DNA of 64,000 nucleotides from Trogon surrucura (lineage: Eukaryota > Chordata > Aves > Trogoniformes > Trogonidae), in contig CM036617.1 of the NCBI GenBank assembly GCA_020746105.1, positions 172,450,412-172,514,411 on the forward strand, read 5' to 3'. Position 1 is the stretch's first letter. Each line of letters begins with the position of its first letter. The notes under the pieces are model-generated. The model had not been told where the DNA came from and made no database searches. It saw nothing but the letters and a program-made list of their open reading frames with translations. Shown piece by piece: positions 36,701-46,735 of the stretch. A program made the position numbers and the translations under genes.

Positions 36701-38617
36701 TATGTTCCACTTCTGTGTCCTGCTGAATTGATCCCTATATACGATTTGGCTCCTGCTTCCAGTCTGTAATGTGTCTCTAACTACGTAAGTTTCTTAGAAG
36801 GATGTAGCAAAGATTTAAAGTTAAGAGTACTGATCACCTTTAGTTATGCAGTTTGACAAAGAAAGTTACAGCCAGTGCTCCTGAAGTCATGCAAGAAACT
36901 TTTGTTTGGCTTGTAAAGGCTGTTTTCTCTGAAAGTATACAGTATGCATTTACAGCAGGATTACTCATATAGCTCAGGAAGGTATGAAGTACCATGGGCA
37001 CAAGTTGAATGACATCATGATAATTATGATAGTTCACATCAGATATCAAACTTATTTAAATATGTTTATCTAAACTAATTCTTTGGGGTGACTTTGTATC
37101 TCACACATAATTCTGAAAATTAGTCTGGTCCATTCTACAAGAAGTAATCAACCCAAGAAAGATTGTTATGTGGGCACATTTTGCATATCTGTTTGCTTGT
37201 GTTTCAGATTGGGGCTCAGCTTCAACAGTATTTCTTCAGTTGAAAATGGCTCTCTTAACAATGTACCTCACCTGAGAGAGCTCCATTTGAACAACAACGA
37301 ACTTGTCAGAGTACCTGGTGGGCTTGGTGAACACAAATATATCCAGGTAAAGTTTATCATACTGCCTCAGAGCAATAGTTGGAGGATTCCAGATGGTATT
37401 TATGTGGTTATTTAATAGAACAAAAATAGATATAGTAGTTGTGCAAATGGTGACTTGATGCAAGTTTCATAAACTGTTGAATAGTCATGGAAAAGTTGCA
37501 TCTAACAGAAATATCCTTGTTCCAGTTTTTGTGTGGAGGCACATAGATCTGGAGGTGTGTATTCATTATTTCTGTGTGTCTAGGGGGCACAACAAGCATA
37601 TGATTATCTGTGTACTTTGATTTCCTGTTTATTCTAAAAGTACTTCCAGAGAATATGCCTTCTGTTCATTCTTTTTCAATTCTACGTAGTAACATTTTAT
37701 AACCTTTCCAAAGAACCTCCCCTTTGGTATCTCACAAAGCTGTGCCTTCAGGAGGGCAAAGAGACGCGATATGCATTTCACATCAGCTGTATTGTTGAGG
37801 TCTGTGTGGTTGGATAGCCATATTTCTAATATGGCCTCTTGGAACGAATTAAAATCTGTCTTCACTTGGACTAAGGTTTTACAGGAAAGCAAACTCTCAA
37901 AGAATGAAGTCTCCCAAATGTAAATCACTACTTGCACGTGGCTTGAGAAAATACATCAGAAAAGGTGATTCTGGAGCAAAGTACTGTTCATCAGCTATTT
38001 TAAATCATCATTAATGATTATTTTGGCTTTGAGTCCTGTACAGCTGCACTCATGAGAGTGAAAGAATTAGAGCTGGAGAGAAATCAATTAGCACCAAATA
38101 CATTTATTAGATACAGCCCATGCTTCTGAACCACGGTGCTGTATTAATAATTCCACATCTTTGCCTCCTGTTTTGGTCACAAATGACAGTAATATTCTTA
38201 GAGTGCCTTGCACAGCTTCTGCTCTTTCTGTTGAAACTATTTCTTATTGCATGGACTACAGGTATCTCAAAAGGTAAGCAGAATCATTCTTTTGGAAAAA
38301 AAAGAATATGTTGTTACTGTATATAACATTGCACAATACATACCAAGTATTTGACATCAAGTCATTTGTCTCATTTGCTGCAATAGCTCTACTTCTGACT
38401 TCTGTAATTCCGTGCTTTTCAGGTGGTCTATCTTCATAACAACAAAATTGCTTCAGTTGGTATCAACGACTTTTGCCCTCTTGGCTACAACACCAAAAAG
38501 GCTAGCTATTCCGGTGTGAGCCTCTTCAGCAACCCTGTGCAGTACTGGGAAATCCAGCCCTCTGCTTTCCGATGTATCCATGAACGCTCTGCAGTACAGA
38601 TTGGAAACTACAAATAG
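3538..38617 (+). CDS. DCN: Decorin, small leucine-rich proteoglycan (complete CDS, 7 coding exons)
   Basis: Coding exons 3538-3748, 22139-22251, 31986-32199, 32384-32497, 33803-33896, 37208-37346 and 38423-38617 join in frame (1080 nt, 359 residues plus stop). All introns are GT-AG. Residues 1-16 are a signal peptide and about 17-30 a propeptide ending before Asp31, the expected BMP1-type cleavage point. Ser48-Gly-Phe-Gly is the likely chondroitin/dermatan sulfate attachment site. The N-terminal cysteines C54-X3-C58-X-C60-X6-C67 are the class I SLRP pattern. The leucine-rich repeats follow, and C313/C346 form the C-terminal ear. The collagen-contact repeat around SYIRIAD (203-209) is intact. 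N-glycan sequons remain at N211 and N262; the third mammalian site (303) is Lys here. Family role: a secreted matrix protein that binds collagen I fibrils and TGF-beta. Length matches human decorin (359). I am very sure of the identity. Confidence 0.97.
4485..4545. repeat. Possible decayed ancient amniote repeat
   Basis: Bases 4491-4508 (TGACTTCAGTGAGACTGC) recur exactly at 39395-39412. The surrounding text resembles an old interspersed repeat abundant in turtles and crocodiles, with its recurring GACTTCA-type core, as I remember it. The family is not assigned. Confidence 0.35.
10220..10244. repeat. Homopolymer A run (25 nt)
   Basis: There are 25 consecutive A bases. No recognisable retroposon body or target duplication is next to it, so it is scored as a simple repeat rather than a retrocopy tail. 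Confidence 0.8.
13261..13281. repeat. (CAAAA)n simple repeat
   Basis: Four CAAAA units follow one another directly. A similar short block lies at 32971-32988 in intron 5. Confidence 0.8.
13690..13915. promoter_or_regulatory. CpG-rich patch inside DCN intron 2
   Basis: About ten CpG dinucleotides occur in roughly 230 bases, whereas the neighbouring intron is CpG-poor. No splice-bounded exon or repeat family is recognisable. It could be an intronic promoter or enhancer, or an unrecognised GC-rich insertion. The regulatory label is inference. Confidence 0.25.
19403..19584 (+). mobile_element. tRNA-derived SINE with CR1-like tail, inserted in CR1
   Basis: The CR1 reading is broken after GGCAGAAG (ending 19402) and resumes with TCAGGGGGTTGTGG (from 19588). 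The insert starts with a tRNA-like head (about 19405-19480). A middle of about 30 nt follows, then a tail (about 19511-19584) that resembles a CR1 3' end (AGGTTGG, ATGATCTCTAAGGTCCCC, ending CATTCTGTGAT). The triplet AAG flanks both sides (19400-19402 and 19585-19587), consistent with the very short or absent target duplications of CR1-mobilised elements. The design matches tRNA-Ile/CR1 SINEs described from passerine birds (TguSINE1). Family assignment is from memory. Confidence 0.85.
19406..19479 (+). pseudogene. tRNA-Ile-like pseudogene forming the SINE head
   Basis: The A box TAGCTCAGTGG and B box GGTTCGATTCC both fit the Pol III consensus. The D-arm, anticodon stem (TGGTG/CACCA) and T-arm (ACGGG/CCCGT) are readable, and the sequence is closest to eukaryotic tRNA-Ile(AAT). 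The anticodon loop reads ATTAAAA, giving TAA instead of AAT, and the acceptor stem has several mismatches. It is therefore a SINE promoter, not a working tRNA gene. Automated tRNA finders may still call it. Confidence 0.8.
20748..20930 (-). mobile_element. CR1 3'-end fragment (minus strand)
   Basis: The plus strand opens with ATCACAGAATCATGGAATTG, the complement of a CR1 tail. GATTGTCTAGTCCACACC, AAGCAAGATCAGCTAGA and ACTCCACAACCTTTATGGG follow in the order of the reverse-complemented CR1 3' end. It is diverged and short, and its right edge is approximate. Confidence 0.8.
21570..21631 (+). repeat. G/T-rich low-complexity tract
   Basis: Alternating runs of G and T (GGGG, TTTTT, GTGGGG, TTTTTTT and so on) end in a T-run of 14. 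A similar tract lies at 9335-9382. Confidence 0.75.
22139..22251 (+). CDS. DCN: DCN exon 3
   Basis: 113 nt between the acceptor CCCTAG and donor CAT|GTGAGT. It encodes residues 71-108 ([20 protein letters not shown] and onward to NLKNLH): the N-terminal cap end and first LRR. The length equals the mammalian exon. It ends in phase 0. Confidence 0.96.
22360..23060 (+). other. Pyrimidine-skewed stretch in intron 3
   Basis: For about 700 bp the plus strand is visibly dominated by C and T (recurring TTCCT, CTCTC and CCTTT words), without a clear repeat unit. It may be an old degenerate microsatellite or the remains of a repeat in minus orientation. No coding signal is apparent. Confidence 0.4.
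24459..24488. repeat. (TA)n(TG)n(TA)n microsatellite
   Basis: A compound dinucleotide tract: TA repeats, then TGTGTGTG, then TA repeats again. Such tracts are usually length-polymorphic. Confidence 0.8.
31986..32199 (+). CDS. DCN: DCN exon 4
   Basis: 214 nt after TACAG, with donor CTAG|GTATGA at 32199/32200. It encodes residues 109-179 plus the first base of Glu180 ([16 protein letters not shown] and onward), spanning about three LRRs. The length equals the mammalian exon. Confidence 0.96.
32384..32497 (+). CDS. DCN: DCN exon 5
   Basis: 114 nt after GGCAG (acceptor 32382-32383), donor AAAG|GTAAGA. Only 184 nt separate it from exon 4. It encodes residues 180-217 plus one base of Gly218, including the collagen-contact repeat (SYIRIAD) and the N-glycan sequon Asn211-Ile-Thr. 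Confidence 0.96.
32498..33802 (+). other. DCN: DCN intron 5
   Basis: 1.3 kb from GTAAGA to TTTCAG. It holds an A-run (about 32565-32580), a (CAAAA)n-like block (32971-32988) and a minus-strand CR1 tail (33361-33500). Nothing else is recognisable. Confidence 0.9.
33361..33500 (-). mobile_element. CR1 3'-end fragment (minus strand)
   Basis: It begins with three CACAGAAT-type octamers (complement of the CR1 tail). AGGAGTTGGAAGGGTCCTTG, AGTCCAACCTCCCTTCCAGA and CAGGCGGGTTTTGAAGGTC follow, the standard order of a reversed CR1 3' end. About 140 bp survive, so it is strongly 5'-truncated. Confidence 0.9.
33803..33896 (+). CDS. DCN: DCN exon 6
   Basis: 94 nt between TTTCAG and AA|GTAAGA. It encodes residues 218-249 ([18 protein letters not shown] and onward), ending in phase 2 inside Lys249. 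The length equals the mammalian exon. Confidence 0.96.
33897..37207 (+). other. DCN: DCN intron 6
   Basis: 3.3 kb. It includes a 39-nt uninterrupted purine tract (34135-34173, mostly A with single Gs) and scattered A-runs. No repeat family or exon is recognisable; the open frames here are short and lack domains. Confidence 0.85.
34135..34173 (+). repeat. Purine tract (AAAAAG)n
   Basis: 39 consecutive purines with a rough AAAAAG period, in DCN intron 6. Confidence 0.8.
37208..37346 (+). CDS. DCN: DCN exon 7
   Basis: 139 nt after TTTCAG with donor CAG|GTAAAG. It completes Lys249 and encodes [18 protein letters not shown] through HKYIQ (to residue 295), including the N-glycan sequon Asn262-Gly-Ser. 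Ends in phase 0. Confidence 0.96.
37347..38422 (+). other. DCN: DCN intron 7
   Basis: 1.1 kb between GTAAAG and TTTCAG. I see no repeat or other gene in it. Confidence 0.85.
38423..38617 (+). CDS. DCN: DCN exon 8, last coding exon
   Basis: 195 nt from TTTCAG to TAG at 38615-38617. It encodes residues 296-359: the last LRR and the C-terminal ear with Cys313 and Cys346, ending VQIGNYK. Lys303 stands where mammalian decorin has its third N-glycan sequon. Confidence 0.97.
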   Translation: MVYLHNNKIASVGINDFCPLGYNTKKASYSGVSLFSNPVQYWEIQPSAFRCIHERSAVQIGNYK

Positions 38618-39175
38618 ATGTCTAAAGATGGGGTTCGGTTGTGTTTCACCTAAAGTACCTGTTGTAATAGGCCTGTTCAAAAAATCGTTGCTAACATTTA
38701 ATGCCAAAACCAAAAAACTTCACTTTAAAGTGGAGATGATCCATTAATGTAGAGTAAATGAAACATTACAGATGTACAAATCAAGCATACCATCAAAAAG
38801 AATTGCCGACTGTGCTTTAAACTGACTTATTTCAACCTTCTTTTCCAGCATGCTTTCTGTGGTATTTTTCAGTTTACTGAATGCTACAGGTTTTCAGATT
38901 CCACTGTATATGAGATTCGGAGTAAATATTTGTCAAGCTATGATATTAAAAAAAAAAAAAAAAAGATAGTGATTGAGGTTATTTTTATAGCCACACACAA
39001 AAAATGTTAGAGGGAAAAAAGACTCTCAGATAGTCTTGAGACTTAAGAAGGTGAGAGTTACCTCTTTTAAATTTATTTCAAGCCCTGGAGGTTTAAAAAT
39101 ATCCACTATAACACTAATCTAATTCTGAATGTATCTATTTAGCAGAGGCAAATAAAGTTGTTGCTAACATCATTA
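38618..39175 (+). other. DCN: DCN 3' untranslated region (end inferred)
   Basis: About 0.56 kb from the stop codon to just past the first canonical AATAAA (39151-39156). A genomic A-run at 38947-38963 could misprime cDNA. Further AATAAA motifs at 39818 and 40323 could give longer transcripts. The end is inferred from the signal only. Confidence 0.55.
39151..39156 (+). terminator. DCN: Poly(A) signal AATAAA for DCN (candidate)
   Basis: First canonical hexamer after the DCN stop, followed by GT- and T-rich sequence (GTTGTTGC, ATTATTTTGG) suitable as a downstream element. Cleavage would fall near 39170-39180. Confidence 0.5.
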
Positions 39176-41114
39176 TTTTGGAAAAAAAATAAGTTAAATT
39201 CATATTGTATGCATAGTTCTTTTAAGGTTTGTCATTCTTCTAGAGCAATGCTATTCAGGATTAGCCTAACATAATCCTATTGAACAAAATAATGAGTAGT
39301 CTGCAGGACAAAATCTGTAACCTATGTCTGGAGCTCAATGACTAAATTTCTCTAGGGCAAATCCCTCTCACCTTAGCCACAAGAGCAGCTTTAATGACTT
39401 CAGTGAGACTGCCTTGTAGAGTATGGTATTAGGGTTTAGTCTTTGGTATCAATCCATGTATATAGCTAGACAGAAAATAACAGCAGTTCACTGTTCACTT
39501 GTTCTGCATTGTACATTTGTCAGCATCCTTTACTGGTTTTGTTTTTTAAAATGTCAGGTAGAGATATGCAGGCTCCCCATCTGAGGAATTTGTGGAATTT
39601 AGATTATAAGCAAAATCATGGATATAGGAAAATATGAAGTGAAATAACTGCAAGGCCTAGCTGGATATTGCTGGCACATCATTCGTAGAAGTATCTTCTT
39701 AGAGTGATTTGAAGCCCTCTGCAAACTGGGATTCTTCAAACACACCAGTGGGTAGCAAGGATATCAAAAGTAGGCTGCACATTTCTACTGTCAATCTACA
39801 AACCTAAACATATACTCAATAAAAATGTCACCTTAAAAGAATCTTCTGCAGCCTCTTAATACTCCAAGGTCAATCTCTCTAATTTTTAAAACTTATATGT
39901 CATTTATATTAAAGAATAATGTAATACAGGCAAATTCCAAAGTGTTTGTCTTTATTTTCTGTTTTGATAGCATAACATAGTGCGTCAGAATTTTAATTAT
40001 GGTTGCCTTGAAAATGGAATATCTTTGGCATGGTGATAGCTAAAGTAAGAGCAAGTTGTGTGAAATGTTATTGCCTCAAGAAACCTTTTCATGCCTAGCA
40101 TTCATAGATGTTTTTTCTTTCCTAGACAATTAATATATTCTCTTTGTAGCCACCATTTATCCAGGTAGTAAATAATTGGAAATGATTATGAATCACTAAA
40201 GTCATTACACAAAAGAAGTGTGTTTGCGCTCTTACTAGCTATTTTGATATAGTAGCCAATTACTTCTGGCATTTGCATCTCTTTGTTCTTCTGGGTTTCA
40301 CATTTTCTGAGTGTTATTTTTAAATAAAATTAAGAGTACATGATATCCTTCTGTCACTGGAGGGAAAGCTCTCCAGAAAACCAGCAGTTAAAGATTTTTT
40401 TCCTTTTGGTTCTTGGTTGGATATCTGCTGTCATTCAGACAGAGACTTCATGCTGAAAGCAAAGCACCGGCAATTCAACAGAGAGCAAAGGCATTGTCTT
40501 AGCTTGAACAAGGCCACCGGGTTTGTACATATGTGGGTCAAATTAACAGATACAGATACAACTTATGGCAAGAGATTTATACAATGATTGTAAAAATTAT
40601 TTATTACACAAAACTTTATATAAATCTATACACAAACTTCCTATTTCTCCTTCTGTAGCTTTAAAATGTTTCCATGCTAAGGCTTTTCTTTCAAACCGGG
40701 AGCAACTTTAAGTTCAGAAGAAAATATCTGAGACTATTCCTCATCTGTGATATCCATGGTATGTCCCAGACCAAGCTTGATACCTTCTGCTCTAAAGCAC
40801 AAGCTATTCCTTATAAAATATGTTCCCCACTAAGAACTAAGGGTTCCAAAACTGTTGTGACTTTCCTGACTTCCAGTCCTGTGCAATAAAACAGAAGAAA
40901 CAAATCCTATAATGTGAGACCTCAGCAAGTTCATGACAAATTCAAAAGGTAAACACACTGTTGGTTTTCCATAGATTGTGCAGCCATATCTGCAGTTTCT
41001 GACTGACGGGACCCTGTCTATACACAGCATCTGCAAAGAATTCAAAGCAGTGGGAAGCCCAATACTTCTAAAACTGCTTTTCATATAAATGCAGAACAGA
41101 TGGATCCTCCACTT

Positions 41115-41161
41115 AGAAAGAAAAAAAAAAAAGAAGAAAAAAGGAAGAAAAAGAAAAAGAA
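41115..41161 (+). repeat. 47-nt uninterrupted purine tract
   Basis: A run of A with interspersed G, about 85 bp left of the 3' end of the adjacent minus-strand CR1. CR1 elements do not end in poly(A), so the tract is not its tail. Confidence 0.8.
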
Positions 41162-41246
41162 CAAACCCAAACAAACTATACAGAGTTGGGCAGAAAGAAA
41201 AGAGAGAGCTAAAGTAGAAGACTTTGGGCGCAACAGTGCATTTCTG

Positions 41247-41838
41247 ATCATAGAAACATATCATAGAAGCATAGAATTATTTGGGTTGGAAAGGACTTCA
41301 AAGATCATCTAGTTCCAACCACCCGGCCATAGCAGGGACATCTCCCACTAGATCAGGTTGCTCAAGGCTCCATCCAGCCTGGCCCTGAATGCCTCCAGGG
41401 CTGGAGCATCCACAACCTCCCTGGACAACCTGTTCCTGTGCCTCACCACCCTCAAGGTAAAGAATTTCTTCCTTATAACTAGTCTAAACCTATGCTCTTC
41501 CAGTTTCCACCCATTACCCCTTGTCCTATCACTACAGGTCCTTGTAAAAAGCCCCTTCCCAGCTTTCCTGTAGGTTCCCTTCAGGTACTGGAAGGCCTCT
41601 ATAAGGTCTCCATGGAGCCTTCTCTTCTCCAGGCTGAACAACTCCAACTCTTTCAGCTTGTCTTCGTAGGAGAGGTGCTACAGCCCTCTGATGATCTCAG
41701 TAGCCCTCCTCTGGACTCGCTCCAAGAGCTCCATGTCTTTCTTGTGCTGGGGGTTCCAGGGCTGTATTCCAGGTGGGGTCTCACAAAGGTAGAGTAGAGG
41801 GGGGAATCACCTCCCTGGACCTGCTGGCCACACTTCTA
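41247..41838 (-). mobile_element. CR1 LINE 3' fragment (minus strand)
   Basis: About 590 bp of reversed CR1. The left end carries ATCATAGAA-type octamers, then TTGGGTTGGAAAGGACTTCA. The minus strand reads a continuous 99-codon remnant of the ORF2 C-terminus: LFSLEKRRLHGDLIEAF, SDRTRGNGWKLEEHRFR and VVRHRNRLSREVVDAPALEA. It is better preserved than most copies here, which suggests a younger insertion. The right edge is approximate. Confidence 0.93.
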
Positions 41839-44800
41839 TTGCCAGGCTGATACTCCCGACCAAACGCTGCACAACTGAGCTGGGGGTATAAAATTCATGT
41901 GGCAGAACTGCACCCCAACAGCTACTGCCCAAGAGCAGCGGTTGGGTTCCCCACCAACATGGGGTTGTTGCCTAGAAGCTGGAACAAAACCAAACCAGCG
42001 TGTTTTACATGTAAACTCAGTGTAGCTAATACAAAAACCCCACAAAGCTGTGCTTAGGTTTTGTTCGAGCACTCTTTTCTCAAGGAAACTCCACTTAAAA
42101 TGTCCATTTTTATATTTAATGAGTAGACATCAGTTGCTCTTCTCTTGTCAATGTTCCTCCATAAAGTATGAAGATGGTAAACTGTCACAACTGTAGGATT
42201 CAAACACATAAAGAATTAAACCTCTTGTTTTCTGGTGCAGCTTAAGGCATCTTGCTGCTTCTTGTGTCCTTGGGCCACACAGATGTCACTGCAGGCAAGG
42301 GTGTCACCATCTCATGAGTGGGAGGACAGAACCTCCTAGGGAACCTGAAACAAGATGCATCTTAATAATCAGGAAATTTTGGCTGGTGAAAACAAGAGAT
42401 ACGAGAATAAAAAGGACTAGGGACAGATCCTCACCTGTAAGAGTGATGAAAGAATTTAACTGACATACAGTTTCTAATTTCTTCCACTGAGTGTAAAATT
42501 CTAAAGAATCCAAACTGAAACAATAGCACATTTGCTTTTGCTTTTAAAACAAATGTTCTAATAATATTTTGCAAATTCTCTCTCTTTGTGATAAAGAAGT
42601 CAGAATAATAAAATTAGAGACCATGACATATTTTCCACTACCTTAAATTAATAATGCCTATGTTTCATCACATTACTTAGAAACATGCCTGAATAAATGT
42701 TTGGACTTCCCTTTTTCGTATTTAAACAGCTTTTCAGAATTATGGCCAATATTTTCTGCTACTTTTCGATATCTAAAAATATAACCTTTTCCTCTAGTCA
42801 TGAATCTCATTAAAACATTAATCAAAAACCCTGTAAAAGATTTTTAATTAAAGAAAATAGTCCCTTCTGTTTTCTACTGAATTAACTAAATAAATTGGAA
42901 ACGAAAAAGATGTCTCAAAGAAGCATCACTTCTTCTTTACTGCAGTTTGATGGCAATACTGTAAAGTTATTCTGTTACTTTTGTAGTATCCCACTTTTTT
43001 AACACTTTTTTTCAATTAATGATATCCCTCAGGCTTAGGTTTTCCAAAAGTACATACACTTTATTTTTTTTTTTTTTACCAAAACCGCTTATTACAAAAA
43101 AATTATATTTTTCAAAACCTGGCTACAAATCAATTAGCCTCTTCATATAGACTTGTGGTTTAAGGCCAGAAGAGAGCTGGCTGGTTTCTCCTAAAGTGAA
43201 CCATGTTATGGACAGTCATCATGCACTTGATTGCTGATGTACAAATGAAATCAAATATAATTTAATTTCTAGGAAAGGATCAACCCTTAAGTCCCTGACA
43301 TCAATGTGTTGCTCTGATTTCCAGACGTATAGATTTTTTTTCAGTTCCCTCCACAAACTGCTTCCAAATCCTCTAAATACATCTGGCAACAGCTCTTTGG
43401 CCCATAACTTGGGTTTTTTTGACCTATTAGTGAATGACTCTATTATAATCTCTTTCTGTTTATGTTTGTTACTTTTCTTAAACAGTATTATCTACCTTAC
43501 AGTCATACGCATAAATTAGCAGAAAGTTGAGAAATCGCTTTTGCTTGATGCAAATGTTCATCTCATGCATCTGTGAAATCATATGCACAATAACTAGAAA
43601 AGATTGCAAAAGGCTTCCTGATCCCACCACTACTCTGAAGTGCCATCTAGTGACACTGAGAGACAGTAACAAAATTACTGTGTGCTAATTCTGAAAATCA
43701 GGAGGAAAGATGTTTATTAGGCTTTATGAAAAGAACATACAGAAATGCACATGCTTACTATTCTGTTTCAATTTTTTCATTATTTTTATTTTTTAGTCAG
43801 ACTGCATGGCTGTGAAATCAATAACTTTGTTGTATGTCCACAGTCAAATATTCCTGCTTTTTCTATGGATGTGTTTTTGCTCATCCCCTTTGAATGCACA
43901 CATTGCTCTGAAGTCAGTTTTGCTACGGGGACTGGCTTACAGCTCTGCAATTTATTTTCAAAATAGGTGGCCTTATTTTCCATGGTCATTACCAACAGAT
44001 TGCTAGATGGTTGGGGTTTTTTCCATTCCTTCTTATTTTACCACCAAAGGGATTTAGTCAGTGCTAGTTTAGTTGAAAGTAGTTTATTTAATAAAAATAA
44101 AAAGAAATTAAGGAGTATATTAGTGACAAGTATCTACAGCACTGGAGGGGAAACATGGGCTGCAAGATGTTCAATATTAAGTGCATCAACTTCAAACTGA
44201 ACTAGTGGAACTAAAAATAGTTGATAAATTTTAGCACAAAGCATTTCCCTAACAGTGCTCCAGCAGCTCCAGCTGTGACAGAACAAAGTATTTGTGTGTC
44301 TCCCAAAAAGACACCAAAATTGTTTTAGTGCTTGAATTAAACTCAACACAAACACTCAAACAGCTAGACCTCATCAATGGATACATTTAAAGTGACATAA
44401 ACCAGCCTTTGGTCTCCTGCCCTGCTTTCTGCTCTGGAAATTCAGGGCTCTTAGTGTACCCTGACTCCCCGAGGATCAGTCTGGATGCAAGCATTACAGA
44501 GAGCTGTTTTCCCTGCCTGCTCAACTCCCTGCTCTCCTTACACAAAGATGTGGTTTCTCCAAAACTGCTTTGTCAGGCTGTTCTCTTGCTCAGTGTGTAC
44601 ATTACGCCGCTTGAAAGATTTAGAGATTACTTCTGTGTGGGTATCTTAAGTCAGCAGACCAGAAGAATGTTAATGTTCTGTTACTGCCTCCTTAAACTGG
44701 GACTTAAATTTGTGGGAGAAAGAGTGGACAAAATGATGAAAAATTGCATTGTTTTAATCATATATACATATGCATACTTTTTTTTTTACATTATAGCATA

Positions 44801-46735
44801 ATATTAGAAAGAAAAAATACAAGGAACTAAGAACAAAATCAAAGAATCTGCAGTGTGATGAGAAGCAGTGATGATCATGTTTATGAATCCATAGGCCCAG
44901 CTGTAGCATGCAACACAGTGAAGATGATTTTGGAAAATAATAAACATTGTAGGCTTAGCATCGGCAAATGTTTACCCACATGAATGGTTCCAATGTCTTA
45001 AGTCAGAGTAACTGAAAGCTACAGATACACATTCAATTTTGAGGGGAAATTAAACAAAAGTTGCCATCCACTGTCTTATTAGAAAAGGCAGGTTTTAGAT
45101 ATGCAAACAACAAAAAACTATCTAAACCACCCTCGTCCAGAAAAGTTTCATCCAAAGAATTGTCCCAGGTACAGTCTTTGGCTCACGTCCAGATGAAGAG
45201 AAGACAAATACTTAGAGATTGGGATTTCTGGTGGTAGATGGCATGATCCTTTGCTTATGTGCACAAGTAGTTTTTGTTGCTCCTAGCATTGGACAGAATG
45301 GGAAGTAGAATATGTAGAGCATTATTCTATATAAATGATTATGATTTACAAAACTTTACATCTTCATATCTAAGACGAAATCAAGCAAAATCTATTTTTT
45401 TTCCCAGTTCTTCATGTTATTGATTCAACAGCATTGAAGTGTGTAAATTATGATAAATTATGCTTACACTTTTTAAATTATGCTACATGTCATATTTGAA
45501 TGAAAAAACCTTGAGGATTTTGCTACTATTTTTGCAAATGTCAGGTTTGGACAAGTTACATTATTGCTTCCAGATGAAGACTTTAATTGAGATGAATTAG
45601 GCTAGTGCTTCTCCACACGGTAAGTTTTTGAAAGTATTCAAATCCCAATATAACGCCATAGAAAATAGGAACCATGTGTCTGTTGCTAAATGCTTGTTAG
45701 AAAGCCCTTTCGCCGGGAAAGCTCAGAACCAATTAAGATAATCATGTAGTAATCTGCTGATGAATCCTTTCATCTTTTAATTTCAAGGTATTGAATCTTT
45801 GCAGGAATCAAAAGATTATAAAGAATAAACCAAATTCTGGAGTGTGGAAAAAAGAAGAATTTCAAAATGCATAAAATAATCATTATATGAAAGAGAGAAT
45901 CATTCTAAATATTTCTTGCTTATGTTGGAAACTCTAGACAACTGAAATGGTTCAAAAAGCTTATTCACCCCTGAGAATAATCCTTCAGAGGTTCTAATGC
46001 AGAGGAAGAAAATGAATATGTTGCAATGCAGTCTTGAAACAAAGCGCTGTCTTTGAAGTGCTGCCTAACAGAGAGTGATTGAGAGATCCTAAACCTCAGG
46101 CAATTGAATATTTCATCATGCCATCACCAAAATTAAACAAAAAGATTAAATTTGGGGTGTTTTTTTTTTCTCTTCTATCCCTTACTCCACACTTCTAGCC
46201 CCGAGTTCTTTAAAGACATACTAATCATTTTTGATAGACCCACTGCATGTGTAGGTTACAGGCAGATAGAGAAGATTGTGTGAATTTCTGTTCTACTGAT
46301 GCGGATAATTGGATTGTTATGGAAAAAGATAAGTAGTTAGGCTCCTTACTGCTGTCAAAAAAACTAAATTACTGTGAAATGGTAATATTTCCTTTGAACT
46401 TCCTTGTCAGAATTCCGACCCACAGGACTTTTGTGTTGCCTACATCTCAGGCAGTGAGAATGTGCTCACACTACGGAAGAGAAAAACCTGCACAATGATT
46501 TTAGAACGTTCTGCAGAGCTGAAAAGGAAAAAGTCAGCAGGAATAGGAATTGGAGAAGACATGTCCCATTTACCAAAGCGCTTTCTGACAGGGGAGGAAG
46601 CTGAGGACAACTCCCACTCGATCCTCCCTCACAATTCAAGGGCAAGCGAGGAGACAAAAGCTTTCTAGCCACTTGGTTACCTCACAGACAGCTTCTGGGC
46701 TGGTATGAGAGCATGTGTGGTAGTATATGAGCCTA

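Noticed and set aside
41348-41647. 99-codon minus-strand open frame as a host protein
   Set aside because: It is the C-terminal part of CR1 ORF2 within a truncated element.
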